A stretch of 6,159 bases of DNA, taken from assembly GCA_002505325.1 (NCBI GenBank), contig DAUV01000050.1, positions 1-6,159 of the forward strand, given 5' to 3'. The stretch's first letter is position 1. Each line of letters starts with the position of its first letter. The position numbers were made by a program, and so were the translations under genes. Origin of the DNA: Euryarchaeota archaeon UBA623. GTDB lineage: Archaea; Thermoplasmatota; Poseidoniia; Poseidoniales; Thalassarchaeaceae. The notes beneath the pieces were generated by a model. It saw only the letters and a program-made list of their open reading frames with translations. It made no database searches and was not told the DNA's origin. Shown here piece after piece: positions 5,807 through 6,159 of the stretch.

Positions 5807-6159
5807 GTGAACATCCACGAGTATCAGGGCAAAGCCCTGTTCAGAGAGTCGGGTATTGCCGTTCAAGACGGAGTCCACTGCACCAGCGTCGAACAAGCCC
5901 TCGCAGCCTACGATTCGCTGGGCTCTGAGGTGGTCGCGGTCAAGAGTCAGATTCACGCAGGAGGTAGGGGCAAGGGCAGCCTGTACACCCCGGAAACTGG
6001 CGAGTTGGCGATGGAGGGCGGTGTGAAGATTGCGTTTTCGCGTGAGGAGGTCGAGAACTATGCCTCAAACATCCTCGGGCATAGGCTAGTCACCAAGCAG
6101 ACTGGTCCCGCTGGCAAGATGGTCAACAACCTGTACATCGAGGCTGGCTGTGCCATCGC
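5807..6159 (+). CDS. sucC: Succinate-CoA ligase (ADP/GDP-forming) beta subunit, 3' end cut off by the window
   Basis: The beta subunit of succinyl-CoA synthetase, which with the alpha subunit SucD interconverts succinyl-CoA plus NDP and phosphate with succinate, CoA and NTP in the TCA cycle. Only 117 codons of a usual length near 380-400 are present. The GTG-encoded start leads directly into NIHEYQGKALF, the typical SucC N-terminus. VVAVKSQIHAGGRGKG (42-57) is the ATP-grasp nucleotide-binding stretch, with K46 and the Gly-rich GGRGKG. The next conserved block, HRLVTKQTGPAGKMVNNLYIE (about 92-112), matches the family's region running into a central ATP-grasp strand. SucD would be expected just downstream, outside the window. 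The gene diverges from the nucleotidyltransferase. GC is about 65%, like the other conserved genes. No sign of damage is seen in the visible part. Confidence 0.95.
   Translation, partial: MNIHEYQGKALFRESGIAVQDGVHCTSVEQALAAYDSLGSEVVAVKSQIHAGGRGKGSLYTPETGELAMEGGVKIAFSREEVENYASNILGHRLVTKQTGPAGKMVNNLYIEAGCAI

Noticed and set aside
5423..5956. Minus-strand 177-codon frame across the divergent spacer and sucC
   Set aside because: It overlaps both the nucleotidyltransferase in another frame and the sucC start on the other strand. Its translation is rich in Arg/Trp/Ser, typical of an out-of-frame GC-rich sequence.

Overview
The window looks archaeal. Its first gene carries the motifs of an archaeo-eukaryotic primase small subunit, and its second ends in an AN1-like zinc finger, a domain typical of eukaryotes and archaea. 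The GC content, bacterial-type sucC and Shine-Dalgarno use would fit a planktonic euryarchaeon such as Marine Group II (Poseidoniales). That placement is inference from memory of these families, not from a search. Both window ends cut through genes.

Layout. 1-1083 (+): the 3' part of a PriS-like primase gene. 1084-1233: a 150-bp spacer rich in inverted repeats, ending in a strong ribosome binding site. 1234-1905 (+): a small membrane protein starting with TTG and ending in the zinc finger. 1907-4705 (-): a large SF2 DExH-box helicase that converges on the zinc-finger gene with one base between the stop codons. 4749-5708 (-): a sugar-phosphate nucleotidyltransferase with a C-terminal beta-helix, 43 bp upstream of the helicase and on the same strand. 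5709-5806: a 98-bp divergent spacer. 5807-6159 (+): the first 117 codons of sucC, the beta subunit of succinate-CoA ligase.

The flanking genes (primase, nucleotidyltransferase, sucC) are core replication, envelope/glycan and TCA-cycle functions, and are about 60-65% GC by hand counts. The two genes between them, the zinc-finger protein and the helicase, are about 50% GC. This suggests an accessory block of about 3.5 kb set between conserved genes. The block is the best candidate here for something undescribed: a membrane-anchored AN1-type protein paired tail to tail with a helicase whose large insert and C-terminal region have no function I can name. The primase is also unusual, with a very short motif II-III interval and a long C-terminal extension. 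No tRNA, rRNA, CRISPR array or insertion sequence was seen.
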